Shown here piece by piece: positions 34,663-42,506 of a stretch of DNA of 64,000 bases (the first letter of the stretch is position 1; the number at the start of each line of letters is the position of its first letter). The notes under the pieces were generated by a model. It saw only the letters and a list, made by a program, of their open reading frames with translations. It made no database searches and had not been told where the DNA came from. Source of the stretch: CAADGU01 sp964581605 (lineage in GTDB: Bacteria; Chloroflexota; Anaerolineae; Promineifilales; Promineifilaceae); contig CAZOPF010000009.1 in the NCBI GenBank assembly GCA_964581605.1, positions 27,052 to 91,051 on the forward strand, read 5' to 3'. A program made the translations under genes and the position numbers.

Positions 34663-36210
34663 ATGAATGTTGACCTGTTGGCCATTGGCCTGTTTGTGGG
34701 CACGGCCGTCCTCTACACCCTCTTTATCCCCGGCCAATGGCGCGGCTGGTTTTTGTTTGCCACCAGCGTGCTGGCCGTTTACTGGCTGCAAACCTTCACG
34801 CCGCTGCGTTTTGCCGACTATCTGCTGCAAACGCTCACCATTCTGCTAACGGTGTTGACGTGGTGGGTGACCAGGGATTTTCAACGCAAAGACGCAAAGA
34901 GCGCAGAGGGAGCAAAGGGGGAGAAAGAAAATTGGGTGACGCTGCTGGTGTTGTTTGGATTGGTAATGCTGGTGGCGGGCAACCGGTATGTGGCGGCCGA
35001 ATGGCGCTTTTCTCCTTCCCGCCCACCATCCGTTTTGTGGGTAACAGTTGGGTTGGTCACAATGGCCGGGGTGTGGGCCATGCTGTGGCGCTGGTTGCGG
35101 CGGGTAGAGCAGCAGATGTTGTGTACGGCCGTCATTCTGCTCATCGTTCTCCTGTTTGCGCTGCTCAAAACACCTGCACTGGCTACGGCCGTTGCCGCCA
35201 CCTGGCGTTCCCTCACCGGCCAACAAATCACCCTGGCCGCCCCCTCCGATCTCGTCTGGCTCGGTTTCTCCTATGTTGCCTTCCGCCTCATCCACACCCT
35301 GCGCGACCGCCAAACCGGGCAATTGCCCACTCTCACCCTGCGCGAATTTACCACCTACGTTCTCTTCTTCCCCAGCTACATCGCCGGGCCAATTGACCGC
35401 GTGGAGCGGTTTGTGGTTGAGTACCGGGAGTTGCAGGGTGCCAGTAACAAGTGGCAGGTGGCCGATGAAGAAAACCGGCAACATGCAACCTGCCACTTGC
35501 AATCATACGCCTCCCGCTATTGGCAGGGTGGTGCCCGCATTCTCACCGGCCTGTTCAAGAAATTTGTGATCGCCGATACGCTGGCGTTGGGGATGTCGCT
35601 CACGGCCGTAAATGCCGAACAGGCCACTTCCACCTTTTGGTTGTGGGTGCTGCTGTATGGTTATGCCCTGCGCCTCTACTTTGATTTTGGCGGGTACACG
35701 GACATTGCTATCGGCATTGGTATTTTGTTTGGCGTCAAGTTGCCAGAGAATTTTCGACGGCCGTACCTCTCCACCAACATCACCACCTTCTGGCAGCGCT
35801 GGCACATGAGTTTGAGTGATTGGGCACGGTTTTACATTTTTAGCCCACTGTCACGCTCGCTGCTCAGAAGGAAACGACGGCCGTCCGGCGCTGCGCCGTC
35901 CAACACCATCATCCTGCTCACCGCCCACCTGACCACCATGGCCGTCATCGGTTTATGGCACGGCATCACCGTCAACTTTTTCATCTGGGGATTGTGGCAG
36001 GGAGTGGCCTTGTTTGGGCATAAACAGTGGAGCGACCGCACCCGGAAATGGTATCGGGGGTTGGGCGAGAAGAAATGGCAAAAAAGGGGGTGGACGGCCG
36101 TGACCTGGTTTCTCACCTTCAACTATGTCACCCTCGGCTGGGTCTGGTTTGCCCTGCCCACGCCGGCACTGGCCTTGCAAACGTTTGGTAAGCTGTTTGG
36201 GATTGGGTAA
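34663..36210 (+). CDS. MBOAT family O-acyltransferase (AlgI/DltB-like)
   Basis: A 515-residue polytopic membrane protein. MBOAT features are DFGGYTDIAIGIGILFGVKL, PENFRRPYL, FWQRWHMSLSDWARFYIF and the catalytic His in GLWHGITVNFFIWG. Such enzymes move acyl groups across the membrane onto surface polymers and work with SGNH proteins, three of which are encoded just upstream and one downstream. Two iterated-word elements lie in frame: residues about 75-90 (QRKDAKSAEGAKGEKEN) and 259-282 (including ASNKWQVADEENRQHATCHL). Both fall in loops. The substrate is probably a cell-surface glycan. Confidence 0.9.
   Translation: MNVDLLAIGLFVGTAVLYTLFIPGQWRGWFLFATSVLAVYWLQTFTPLRFADYLLQTLTILLTVLTWWVTRDFQRKDAKSAEGAKGEKENWVTLLVLFGLVMLVAGNRYVAAEWRFSPSRPPSVLWVTVGLVTMAGVWAMLWRWLRRVEQQMLCTAVILLIVLLFALLKTPALATAVAATWRSLTGQQITLAAPSDLVWLGFSYVAFRLIHTLRDRQTGQLPTLTLREFTTYVLFFPSYIAGPIDRVERFVVEYRELQGASNKWQVADEENRQHATCHLQSYASRYWQGGARILTGLFKKFVIADTLALGMSLTAVNAEQATSTFWLWVLLYGYALRLYFDFGGYTDIAIGIGILFGVKLPENFRRPYLSTNITTFWQRWHMSLSDWARFYIFSPLSRSLLRRKRRPSGAAPSNTIILLTAHLTTMAVIGLWHGITVNFFIWGLWQGVALFGHKQWSDRTRKWYRGLGEKKWQKRGWTAVTWFLTFNYVTLGWVWFALPTPALALQTFGKLFGIG
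34886..34929. repeat. CGCAAAGA-word element inside MBOAT gene
   Basis: caacgcaaagacgcaaagag and the following cgcagagggagcaaaggggg: tandem degenerate words normally intergenic, here in frame and coding for a charged loop. Confidence 0.7.
35437..35507. repeat. GGTGGCA-word hairpin inside MBOAT gene
   Basis: aacaagtggcaggtggccga answered by aacatgcaacctgccacttg, in frame. It is the same word family as the intergenic copies at 6146, 26848 and 60304. Confidence 0.75.
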
Positions 36211-36219
36211 ACTACCATA

Positions 36220-39129
36220 ATGACGCCATCACAATTCGTTGCCAAATGGAGCAGAATACAACAAAAGGAGACGGCTACCGCCCAATCCCATTTCAACGAC
36301 GTATGTGCCCTCGTCGGCCATCAGCCGCCGCTGGCCCATGACCCCAGCGGCCAAACCTTCGCTTTTGAGACCCAAACGATCAAACCTGGTGGCCACAAAG
36401 GATTCGCCGACGTTTACTACCGCGATCACTTCATTTGGGAATACAAAGGGCCTCACAAGGACTTGAACAAAGCCTACGCCCAATTGCAGCTTTATCGTGA
36501 AGAACTGCATAACCCGCCTCTGCTCATCACCAGCGATATCCATACCATCATCATCCACACTAATTTCAACAACTACCCTACCATCCGCCACACCATTACC
36601 TTTGATGACCTGCTGCAAGGAGACGGGCTGGAAAAACTGCGTTGGGCCTTCTTCGCCCCAGAACGCTTCACGCCTGACAAAACGCAGGCTGAAATCACCA
36701 AAGCCAGCGCAGATACTTTTGTGGCTGTAGCCGACGCCATGAAAAAGCATATGGAAGTTACTGGTGAACGATACACGGCCGAACAATTGGCACACTTCCT
36801 GGCACGGCTACTATTTTGCCTCTTTGCCGAAGATTTGGGGCTACTACCACATACCATCTTTTCCCAGATTTTACGTGCGCAGGGTATAGAACACGCCAAC
36901 TTACAACGCGGACTACGCAATCTCTTCCGTGAAATGCACACTGGTGGTGTGTTTGGCTATTACGACATCCGTGAGTTTAACGGTACCTTATTTGATGATG
37001 AATTTGTCCCCACCATTCCCGACGACCTGGCGCGGGCGCTGCTACAAGCAGCCCAGCAAGATTGGTCGCAGGTTGACCCCTCCATCTTTGGCACGTTGTT
37101 TGAGCGCGTCATTGACCCGGACAAACGAGCGCAGTTGGGGGCACACTACACCGGCGTCGAGGACATTATGCTCATTGTCGAGCCGGTATTGATGGCCCCC
37201 CTACGCCGCCAGTGGGATGGCATCCGGCGGCAGGTAGAGCGCCTGTTACGTGAGACGCAATCTCCCAATCTCCCAACCTCCCAATCTCTCAGTCACCAAT
37301 CCGCCCACGAGCTATTAACCAATTTCGCCGCTGAGATCACGGCCGTGCGCGTCCTCGACCCTGCCTGTGGTAGTGGAAACTTTCTCTATGTGGCCTTGCG
37401 CCAGTTGTTAGACCTGCAAAAGCAGGTGATCGCCTACGCCGCCCGGCGTGGCCTGCCAGACATTCCACTTACCGCCGGCCCACAGCAGCTCTATGGCATC
37501 GAGATCAACCCCTACGCCCACGAACTGGCGCAGATCACCACCTGGATTGGCTATCTACAATGGCGGGATGAAAATAGCTTTACCGACATGCCCGACCCGG
37601 TGTTACGGCCGTTGAAAAATATCAAGCGTATGGATGCCATCCTGGCCTATGATGACGCCGGAAACCCCATAGAGCCAACGTGGCCCGACGCCGATGTTGT
37701 TATCGGCAACCCACCCTTTCTTGGCGGACAAAAAATCCTGCGCGAACTGGGCAGCGACTATGTAACAGCTATCAGGGGTATTTATCACACTCGTGTTCCT
37801 GCGGCCGCCGATTTAGTGACCTATTGGTTTGAAAGAACCCGTTCCCAAATCGAACAAGGTCAGGCAAAACGGGCCGGATTACTGGCCACACAAAGTATTC
37901 GTGGCGAAGGCAGCCGCCCCGTCTTGAATAGCATCCTGCGCACAGGCAGCATTTTTATGGCCTGGAGTGATCGCCCCTGGGTACTGGAGGGAGCGGCCGT
38001 GCGTGTATCCCTTATTGGCTTTGACGATGGCTCAGAAAGCAGAAAAGTGCTGGATGGCAAAGCCGTGCCCACCATCCATGCCGATCTGACAACCGGCGTA
38101 GATATTACGCAGGCAAAATCGCTCAGTGAGAATGAAAATCTGGGCTTCATGGGCATTATTCGGAACGGCCCCTTTGAACTGGATGAATCCCAGGCACAAA
38201 AAATGTTGCTGGCCGCTAACTCCGACACAACTAGAACCAACAGCACCGTGGTTAAGCAGTGGGTACGAGCTACCGATTTGACAGATCGGCCGCAAAACAT
38301 GTGGATCATTGACTTTGGCACAGACATGCCCCTGGCCGAAGCTGAAAAATATGAACTGCCTATCGAATATGTCCGAAAAAATGTGAAACCTTTGCGTGAA
38401 AAGGCTGGCAGCGAAAAAAACCGGCAAGAGTGGTGGCTATTTGAAGGGCGACGGTCAGGTATGAGAGAGAAACTTCTGCCATTAAAACGTTATCTGGCAA
38501 CCCCTCTTGTGGCAAAACATCGAATCTTCAAATGGTATAGTTCCGCGACCATACCAGATGCCAGGGTGATTGTGATTGCCCGTGAAGATGATTATTTCTT
38601 GGGGATTTTGCACTCATTCATACACGAGTTATGGTCGTTAAATCGTGTAAAAATACGCCATGGTGTGGGAAACGACCCTACATATAACGTCTCCATCTGT
38701 CTGGCTTCTTTCCCCTTCCCCTGGCCGCCGGGACAGGAACCGGCCGCAGCCGATGACCCGCGTGTGGCTGAAATTGCGCATTGGGCGCGGGCGTTGGATC
38801 AGTGGCGTGAGGCATGGCTCAACCCGCCGCCACCCAATGGCCTGGACGTGGTTTATCAGAAATCGCTGCAAAACCGCACCCTCACCAACCTGTATAACGG
38901 GCTGGTTTACTTCCGCCAGACCAGGGATGACAGGTCTCAGCCATTCCAGCGGGCAGAGTTCGATAAAGTGACGCGCAAATCCGTCAGTCCACAAGAGATA
39001 GAAGAACTACATGACATTCACACCGCGCTGGATCAGGCCGTGTTGGACGCTTACGGCTGGCCCTATGACTTAAGCGACGAAGAAGTCCTGGAACGGCTAC
39101 TGGCCCTCAATCTGGAACGGGCTGAATAA
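36220..39129 (+). CDS. MmeI-like restriction enzyme/DNA methyltransferase fusion
   Basis: A 969-residue single-chain restriction-modification enzyme of the MmeI (type IIL/IIG) family. The N-terminal nuclease motif is D64-x9-E74-x-K76 (GFADVYYRDHFIWEYKG), the same spacing as in MmeI. A helical spacer follows, then the N6-adenine methyltransferase with motif I DPACGSGNFLY at 380 and motif IV IGNPPFLGG near 497. The last third is the target-recognition region. One protein both cuts and protects DNA. Residues 345-361 (RETQSPNLPTSQSLSHQS) come from an in-frame CCAATCTC word repeat. The gene starts 9 bases after the MBOAT stop and separates it from another SGNH gene, so it is likely acquired. The recognition site is unknown. 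Confidence 0.9.
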   Translation: MTPSQFVAKWSRIQQKETATAQSHFNDVCALVGHQPPLAHDPSGQTFAFETQTIKPGGHKGFADVYYRDHFIWEYKGPHKDLNKAYAQLQLYREELHNPPLLITSDIHTIIIHTNFNNYPTIRHTITFDDLLQGDGLEKLRWAFFAPERFTPDKTQAEITKASADTFVAVADAMKKHMEVTGERYTAEQLAHFLARLLFCLFAEDLGLLPHTIFSQILRAQGIEHANLQRGLRNLFREMHTGGVFGYYDIREFNGTLFDDEFVPTIPDDLARALLQAAQQDWSQVDPSIFGTLFERVIDPDKRAQLGAHYTGVEDIMLIVEPVLMAPLRRQWDGIRRQVERLLRETQSPNLPTSQSLSHQSAHELLTNFAAEITAVRVLDPACGSGNFLYVALRQLLDLQKQVIAYAARRGLPDIPLTAGPQQLYGIEINPYAHELAQITTWIGYLQWRDENSFTDMPDPVLRPLKNIKRMDAILAYDDAGNPIEPTWPDADVVIGNPPFLGGQKILRELGSDYVTAIRGIYHTRVPAAADLVTYWFERTRSQIEQGQAKRAGLLATQSIRGEGSRPVLNSILRTGSIFMAWSDRPWVLEGAAVRVSLIGFDDGSESRKVLDGKAVPTIHADLTTGVDITQAKSLSENENLGFMGIIRNGPFELDESQAQKMLLAANSDTTRTNSTVVKQWVRATDLTDRPQNMWIIDFGTDMPLAEAEKYELPIEYVRKNVKPLREKAGSEKNRQEWWLFEGRRSGMREKLLPLKRYLATPLVAKHRIFKWYSSATIPDARVIVIAREDDYFLGILHSFIHELWSLNRVKIRHGVGNDPTYNVSICLASFPFPWPPGQEPAAADDPRVAEIAHWARALDQWREAWLNPPPPNGLDVVYQKSLQNRTLTNLYNGLVYFRQTRDDRSQPFQRAEFDKVTRKSVSPQEIEELHDIHTALDQAVLDAYGWPYDLSDEEVLERLLALNLERAE
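37254..37302. repeat. CCAATCTC-word repeat inside restriction-methylase gene
   Basis: cgcaatctcccaatctccca then acctcccaatctctcag: the right-arm type of the GGAGATTGGG hairpin seen at 1266 and 34580, here in frame between the helical and methylase domains. Confidence 0.7.
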
Positions 39130-39162
39130 AAACTATGTTTATTTCGCCTAAGGCTTCCATGT

Positions 39163-39197
39163 TATAATAAGGCCAACTTGATAGGAGATACCGAAGA
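39163..39197 (+). promoter_or_regulatory. Promoter and ribosome site of DUF433 pair
   Basis: TATAAT at 39163-39168, AGGAGA at about 39183-39188 and the ATG at 39198. The pair therefore has its own promoter, separate from the restriction enzyme gene. Confidence 0.5.
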
Positions 39198-39452
39198 ATG
39201 ACATCACTTCTCTCTGAACAACACATTATTGCTCACCCGGAAATTTGTCATGGCAAACCTACATTTCGGGGGACGCGCATTATGGTGGCCCAGGTTTTAG
39301 AAATGGTTGCCAGTGGCATGTCTTGGGATGCCATTATTGAACAATGCCATCACAGCATTACCCATGAGGCCATTGCCGAAGCCGTTTTCCTGGCAAACAG
39401 AGTTTTGGTGGATCACATCCATGAGTACAATTTGGAGCCTCTTGCTGCATGA
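39198..39452 (+). CDS. DUF433 protein (probable antitoxin)
   Basis: An 84-residue DUF433 protein with the family core HPEICHGKPTFRGTRIMV and VLEMVASGMSWDAIIEQ, a small helical DNA-binding fold. DUF433 proteins commonly precede PIN-like DUF5615 toxins. Here the downstream gene starts in an ATGA overlap with this stop, the classical antitoxin-toxin arrangement. It probably neutralises the partner and represses the pair. Confidence 0.88.
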   Translation: MTSLLSEQHIIAHPEICHGKPTFRGTRIMVAQVLEMVASGMSWDAIIEQCHHSITHEAIAEAVFLANRVLVDHIHEYNLEPLAA

Positions 39453-39829
39453 ACATACTCGATGAAAACATCTTAAACGACCAGCGCCAACAACTGTTGG
39501 ATTGGCATATACCAATACGGCAAATAGGGTACGAATTGCCGAGAAAGGGGATGAAAGATGACGAAATCATCCCCTTTTTGTTAACTTTATCTCAACCAAC
39601 TTTCTTCTCGTTGGACATGGGTTTTTATAGGCGTACATTGTGCCATGCTAAATATGGTTTGGTCTGTTTAGATGTAGCTCAGAATAAAGCAGCGTCATTT
39701 GTGCGGCAACTTCTCAAACATCCTCAATTCAATACACACTCCAAAAGAATGGGCCTGGTTGTTCAGGTTGCCCAAACTGGTTTACGGTTTTGGGAACTCA
39801 ACAAGGGGAACGAAACTTTTCTGGGTTAG
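39449..39829 (+). CDS. PIN-like (DUF5615/Mut7-C type) probable toxin
   Basis: A 126-residue protein with early LDEN acidic residues, GMKDDEII in the middle and TFFSLDMGFYRR, the acidic positions expected of PIN-like RNases related to DUF5615 and Mut7-C. It is coupled to the DUF433 gene by ATGA. It is longer than a typical DUF5615 protein, and the second half (SKRMGLVVQVAQTGLRFWEL) is not recognised. An RNase toxin role is inferred from the pairing. Confidence 0.65.
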   Translation: MNILDENILNDQRQQLLDWHIPIRQIGYELPRKGMKDDEIIPFLLTLSQPTFFSLDMGFYRRTLCHAKYGLVCLDVAQNKAASFVRQLLKHPQFNTHSKRMGLVVQVAQTGLRFWELNKGNETFLG

Positions 39830-39840
39830 GATGAGACAAG

Positions 39841-40980
39841 ATGACTGAGGGGCATTGGCAGGCCATCGGCCGTATCCTTCTCAAAGCCGCGATTTTATTT
39901 GTGGTGGTGAATCTGTTGTTTGTATGGTTACGGCCCGAAGCCACTTCGGGTTCGCCGCCTTCCTCCCTCGCTGCCGTTTCCCTTTACAACCACCTCTACC
40001 CCGGTCGGGAACGGCTGCCTTATGGCGAAAACCCGGCCGAAAGTTATAACCTGTCGCTCAACAACATCCCGGCCATGTTTGCCAGCCACCGCCTCAGCCA
40101 GCCCAAAACGACCGATGAATTCCGCGTCATTGTGCTGGGTGATTCCGGTATGTGGGGCTGGTTTTTGGAAAATGATGAGACGCTGACCGGGCAGTTGAAC
40201 GCGATGGGGCTGGAAACGGCCGTCGGCCAGCACGTCGCTTTTTACAACCTGGGCTACCCCATCATGTCCCTCAGCAAAGATTTGCTGCTCCTGGATGAGG
40301 CCATGAACTATGATCCCGACCTCATCATCTGGCCGGTAACGTTGGAATCTTTCGCCCCGGCCAGGCAGCTAGACCACCCCATTTTGCAGCACAACCCGGC
40401 CCGGCTGCGGCCGCTCATTGAAACGTATAGCCTGAATCTGGACGTTAACGACCCGCGTTTCGTGGAGCCGAATTTCTGGCAATCCACCCTCGTTGGGCAG
40501 CGGCGGGCACTGGCCGATTGGCTGCGTTTGCAGCAGGTGGGTGTGGCCTGGGCGGCTACAGGCATTGATCAGGCCATCCCCGCCGACATCCCCTTGCGCC
40601 AGTCTGATTTTGAGGCCGATGTAAGCTGGCAAAGTTTTGCGGCAGAAACAAGCCTGAAGGCTGACGATCTGGCCTTTGATGTGTTGCGGGCGGGGCTGGT
40701 ACGGGCGGGAGATGTGCCCGTGCTAGTCATCAACGAACCAATTTTTATCAGCAATGGCGAAAACAGTGACCGGCGGTACAACCTGTGGTATCCCCGTTGG
40801 GCGTATGACCAGTATCGGGATTTGCTGGCACAGGAGATGGCAGGGCGGCCGTACCTCGACCTGTGGGATGCGGCGCCGCCTGATGAATTTACAGACAGCC
40901 CGGTGCATCTGACGGCGGTGGGCACGGCCGTGTTGGCCGCCCAGATACGCCAGGCGCTTAACCTGGTTATTGGCGAGTAG
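39841..40980 (+). CDS. SGNH/GDSL-type membrane-anchored protein
   Basis: A 379-residue protein with an N-terminal membrane helix (ILLKAAILFVVVNLLFVWL) and an SGNH domain: block I VIVLGDSGMWGW with Ser102, and a late DSPVHLTAVG supplying Asp/His. It resembles AlgJ/AlgX-like partners of MBOAT acyltransferases and is more distant from the three tandem SGNH proteins upstream. With the MBOAT gene it probably forms a surface-glycan O-acylation set, now split by the restriction enzyme and DUF433 genes. Confidence 0.8.
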   Translation: MTEGHWQAIGRILLKAAILFVVVNLLFVWLRPEATSGSPPSSLAAVSLYNHLYPGRERLPYGENPAESYNLSLNNIPAMFASHRLSQPKTTDEFRVIVLGDSGMWGWFLENDETLTGQLNAMGLETAVGQHVAFYNLGYPIMSLSKDLLLLDEAMNYDPDLIIWPVTLESFAPARQLDHPILQHNPARLRPLIETYSLNLDVNDPRFVEPNFWQSTLVGQRRALADWLRLQQVGVAWAATGIDQAIPADIPLRQSDFEADVSWQSFAAETSLKADDLAFDVLRAGLVRAGDVPVLVINEPIFISNGENSDRRYNLWYPRWAYDQYRDLLAQEMAGRPYLDLWDAAPPDEFTDSPVHLTAVGTAVLAAQIRQALNLVIGE

Positions 40981-41027
40981 AACAATGGGGCAAATCGTCC
41001 TACAATTGGCGACAAAGGAGACAGAAC

Positions 41028-41570
41028 ATGAGTGATTTAATTGTAATTTCATACAACGATGAAGAAACCGGGCGACAGGCATTTGCTGCCCTGGCCGATA
41101 TGCAAAAGATGCAAATCTTGAAGCTGGAAGATGCTGCTCTGGCGGTTAAAGACGCCAAAGGCAAAGTGACGGTCAAACAGACATTGGAGAATCAATACAC
41201 CGGGGCTTCGGCCGTATGGGGCGGGTTTTGGGGCTTGTTGATTGGTTTGCTTTTCCTCAGTCCGCTGTTCTGGGGCGTCATTGGGGCGTTGATGGGCGCA
41301 GTCTTGGGCAAAACGGCCGATCTGGGCATTGACAACAAGTTCATCAAGGAAGTGGGCAATTCCCTCGACCCCGGCGGTTCGGCGCTGTTCATGCTGATTG
41401 CCCAGGTAACGCCAGATAAAGCGGTGGAACAGATGCGAAAGTTTGGGGGCACCATCTTCCAAACATCCCTGTCCAGCGAAGATGAAGAAAAACTCAAGGC
41501 CGCTCTTTCGCATGACCAGGTAAAAGCAGCCGCCGAAGAAACGATTGAACTGGAACCTATAGCAGAATAG
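41028..41570 (+). CDS. DUF1269 membrane protein
   Basis: A 180-residue DUF1269 protein. A soluble N-terminal part (ISYNDEETGRQAFAALADMQ) is followed by one long Gly-rich hydrophobic hairpin (WGGFWGLLIGLLFLSPLFWG) and a helical C-terminus. AAGGAG precedes the ATG. The function is unknown; members are membrane associated and often linked with stress proteins. Confidence 0.88.
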   Translation: MSDLIVISYNDEETGRQAFAALADMQKMQILKLEDAALAVKDAKGKVTVKQTLENQYTGASAVWGGFWGLLIGLLFLSPLFWGVIGALMGAVLGKTADLGIDNKFIKEVGNSLDPGGSALFMLIAQVTPDKAVEQMRKFGGTIFQTSLSSEDEEKLKAALSHDQVKAAAEETIELEPIAE

Positions 41571-41592
41571 GGAAGGTTCAGAAGGTGCAAAG

Positions 41593-42420
41593 TTGCTGCC
41601 CCGGACATCTATCAAATCGTTATATACCCTGGCGCTGGCTGAAGGGGAAGGGGTGGGCACGGCGTATGAATACTTTGCCAAACGGCTGGTATTACGGCCG
41701 TGGCTGCCGACCCTACCGCCCATCAAACGGTTGCTCGTCGCCGGGCTGCCGGAAAAGTACGGTTCCAGCCTGGATTATCTGCTGCTGGCGGAAGAGTTAG
41801 GGGCTACGGCCGTTGTCGCCGATGATCGCCCCGCTTTTTTGCAGAAGTTCCAGGAGGCACTGGGTGAGGCACGGCAAATGGGGTGGCTGACGGCCGGGCA
41901 ACCGGAGCTAATTCTGGTGCAAAATATGGCCGAAATGGCTGAACTGGCCGGCCCGTTTGGCCTGGCCATTTCCAACGAGGTGCTGCAACGCCTACCGGCC
42001 GCCGAACGCCCGGTTTATGTACAAAGACAGCGGGAACTGGCCACGGCCGTAGCCCTCTTCTGCCCCAACGCCGCCAACCCTGACCACGCCGCCCACAGCG
42101 GCCTGGCTACCCTTTTTCTGAACGACCTGAAGCAAATAGTAGAGGGGCAGAGGAGCAGGGGAGAAAGCCCCTCTGCCTCTCCGCCCCCCCGCTCCTCCAC
42201 TCCCCGGCTGGGCTACATAGACATGCCTCCATTTCCCACTGGCGTCAGCCGCAGCGCCGAACAGCGGGCGCAGGCCCAGAGCGGCGCATTTGAAGCGCTG
42301 GTGATGTGGGGATTGGGTTATTTTGCACGGCTGGAACGATGGCTGCCAACGGCCGTGCGCCGCCAGAAATCGCACATTATTTATGCTCTCTTGCGTAGTA
42401 ATCGGGTGTCGGCAACCTGA
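41593..42420 (+). CDS. Methyltransferase-like protein of unknown function
   Basis: A 275-residue protein starting at TTG (41593), with AAGGTG just upstream. The region RLLVAGLPEKYGSSLDYLLL then GATAVVADDRPAF has the shape of a class I SAM-methyltransferase fold, but the usual glycine motif I is degenerate, so activity is doubtful. Residues about 182-204 (GQRSRGESPSASPPPRSS) are encoded by an in-frame GAGGAGCAGGGG/CCCCTCTGCCTC hairpin, and the last residues (SNRVSAT) run into a TAATCGG repeat. It lies before gmd; a role in glycan biosynthesis is only a positional guess. Confidence 0.6.
   Translation: MLPRTSIKSLYTLALAEGEGVGTAYEYFAKRLVLRPWLPTLPPIKRLLVAGLPEKYGSSLDYLLLAEELGATAVVADDRPAFLQKFQEALGEARQMGWLTAGQPELILVQNMAEMAELAGPFGLAISNEVLQRLPAAERPVYVQRQRELATAVALFCPNAANPDHAAHSGLATLFLNDLKQIVEGQRSRGESPSASPPPRSSTPRLGYIDMPPFPTGVSRSAEQRAQAQSGAFEALVMWGLGYFARLERWLPTAVRRQKSHIIYALLRSNRVSAT
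42137..42205. repeat. GGGGCAGAGGAG-word hairpin inside gene
   Basis: agaggggcagaggagcaggg answered by agcccctctgcctctccgcc, in frame within the methyltransferase-like gene. The same word occurs inside the BTAD regulator at 52650-52725. Confidence 0.75.
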
Positions 42421-42448
42421 TTACCGACACCCGATTACCGATTACCTC
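42400..42448. repeat. TAATCGGGTGTCGG-word hairpin
   Basis: gtaatcgggtgtcggcaacc answered by accgacacccgattaccgat. It covers the end of the methyltransferase-like gene and the space before the gmd promoter. It has no T-run. Confidence 0.65.
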
Positions 42449-42458
42449 CTCCCTACGT

Positions 42459-42499
42459 TATAATCTCGCCACACATAACATTTTGTATTAGGAAAGGAA
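42459..42499 (+). promoter_or_regulatory. gmd promoter and ribosome site
   Basis: TATAAT at 42459-42464 with a weak TTACCG 18 bases upstream, and AGGAAAGGA at about 42491-42499 ahead of the ATG at 42507. Confidence 0.5.
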
Positions 42500-42506
42500 C
42501 AATCAA

